A DNA stretch of 64,000 nucleotides. Source: UBA11889 sp002313255. GTDB taxonomy: Bacteria; Pseudomonadota; Gammaproteobacteria; Pseudomonadales; Azotimanducaceae. Of this stretch, positions 63,174 through 64,000 are shown in pieces. The translations under genes were made by a program, and so were the position numbers. The first letter of the stretch is position 1, and every line of letters starts with the position of its first letter. The notes under the pieces were generated by a model, which saw only the letters and a program-made list of their open reading frames with translations, had not been told where the DNA came from and did no database searches. Location of the stretch: NCBI GenBank assembly GCA_913045265.1, contig CAJWQX010000008.1, forward strand, positions 1 to 64,000. Direction: 5' to 3'.

Positions 63174-64000
63174 ATGGCTGACTCAGATAAAGACCGCGCG
63201 CTATCGGCAGCTCTGTCCCAAATTGAACGCCAGTTCGGCAAAGGCTCCATGATGCGGCTTGGCGATCGCGAACAGACGTCAGTGCCATCCATATCTACGG
63301 GATCCTTGGGTTTGGATATTGCATTGGGCGTTGGGGGGTTGCCTAGGGGCAGAGTGGTGGAAATATATGGCCCAGAGTCGTCGGGTAAGACAACCCTGAC
63401 GCTTCAGGTCATTGCGGAAGCTCAGAAGGCAGGCGGTACCTGCGCGTTCATCGATGCAGAGCATGCTTTGGACCCCGTTTACGCCGAGGCCCTTGGGGTC
63501 GACACCGATGAGCTATTGGTTTCACAACCCGATACAGGGGAACAAGCGCTTGAGATTTGCGACATGGTCGTCAGGTCGGGTGCAGTCGATGTCGTGGTTA
63601 TCGACTCAGTCGCAGCGTTAACGCCCAAGGCGGAAATCGAAGGAGAGATGGGTGACTCTCACATTGGCCTCCAGGCACGTCTAATGAGCCAAGCACTGCG
63701 GAAAATGACAGCGAATATCAACAATTCCAATACGTTGGTGGTATTTATCAACCAAATTCGTATGAAAATTGGGGTCATGTTTGGGTCACCTGAGACCACG
63801 ACAGGAGGCAATGCGCTTAAATTCTATTCTGCCGTGCGTCTGGATATTCGTCGAATCGGAGCGGTTAAGGACGGCGACGAAGTCATAGGTAACGAAACTC
63901 GGGTGAAGGTACTTAAAAATAAAGTGGCACCACCCTTTCGCCAAGCAGAGTTTCAGATTCTTTATGGCAAAGGCATTTTTCGTGAAGGGGAGATCATAGA
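63174..64000 (+). CDS. recA: Recombinase RecA (partial, N-terminal part)
   Basis: The gene runs off the right edge; about 275 of some 350 residues are present. Two ATGs (63171, 63174) follow GGAG; the second has the better spacing. Walker A is GPESSGKTT, Walker B VVVIDSVAAL, and the L2-region segment FGSPETTTGGNAL is intact. RecA forms filaments on single-stranded DNA for strand exchange and triggers LexA self-cleavage. An SOS box lies just upstream. Confidence 0.98.
   Translation, partial: MADSDKDRALSAALSQIERQFGKGSMMRLGDREQTSVPSISTGSLGLDIALGVGGLPRGRVVEIYGPESSGKTTLTLQVIAEAQKAGGTCAFIDAEHALDPVYAEALGVDTDELLVSQPDTGEQALEICDMVVRSGAVDVVVIDSVAALTPKAEIEGEMGDSHIGLQARLMSQALRKMTANINNSNTLVVFINQIRMKIGVMFGSPETTTGGNALKFYSAVRLDIRRIGAVKDGDEVIGNETRVKVLKNKVAPPFRQAEFQILYGKGIFREGEII

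Noticed and set aside
1..64000. CRISPR arrays, insertion sequences, prophage, toxin-antitoxin or restriction genes
   Set aside because: No regularly spaced repeats, transposase motifs or defence families were recognised; apart from the truD remnant all genes look intact and chromosomal.

Overview
The window reads as about 64 kb of chromosome from an uncultivated-looking gammaproteobacterium. Base composition is near 50% GC, genes are tightly packed on both strands, and gene order closely follows the Pseudomonas-type backbone: smc-zipA-ligA; purM with a DUF2066 gene, a CDP-alcohol phosphatidyltransferase and hda; uppS-cdsA-rseP-bamA-skp-lpxD-fabZ-lpxB-rnhB-dnaE; tilS-pyrG-kdsA-eno-ftsB; pcm-nlpD; fdxA-mutS-recA. 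I see no tRNA or rRNA genes, insertion sequences, phage genes or CRISPR arrays. The species cannot be named from this sequence.

Layout. 1-9808: end of smc, zipA, ligA, a transglycosylase-like lipoprotein, a PQQ-type sugar dehydrogenase, dinG, a glycerate-kinase-like gene, a tandem CDGSH protein and an alpha/beta hydrolase. 9858-14447: class Ia ribonucleotide reductase nrdAB and a 352-base control region with NrdR-like palindromes. This is the only gap over 300 bases; the next largest, 8268-8504 and 38823-39049, show nothing I can support. 14448-22437: glpK, argF, argD, patB, grxD, rnt, argG, nth. 22534-27270: metG, apbC, dcd, purM. 27366-34538: a DUF2066 protein, a phospholipid synthase, hda, a Firmicutes-like MurG and SerA, mnmC, sseA. 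34691-38822: a fatty acid desaturase, argS, a membrane-anchored cold-shock protein, a cyclophilin. 39050-51866: the envelope cluster ending in rnhB and dnaE. 51930-64000: tilS, pyrG, kdsA, eno, ftsB, a truD remnant, pcm, a DUF368 (PopT-like) transporter, nlpD, fdxA, mutS and the start of recA with an SOS box.

The most interesting signal is what is missing. Against the usual gammaproteobacterial order, dxr, lpxA, accA, ispD, ispF, most of truD, surE, rpoS and the cinA-type gene are absent from their slots, and only the C-terminal part of truD remains next to pcm. Loss of dxr, ispD and ispF from two separate loci suggests that the MEP isoprenoid route has been relocated or replaced, although UppS and a PopT-like carrier still use its product. 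Other second-look items are the NrdR-like array between nrdA and glpK, a strong argDF promoter followed at once by a terminator-like hairpin, and the adjacent Firmicutes-like murG and serA genes. I found no clear new defence or mobile system.
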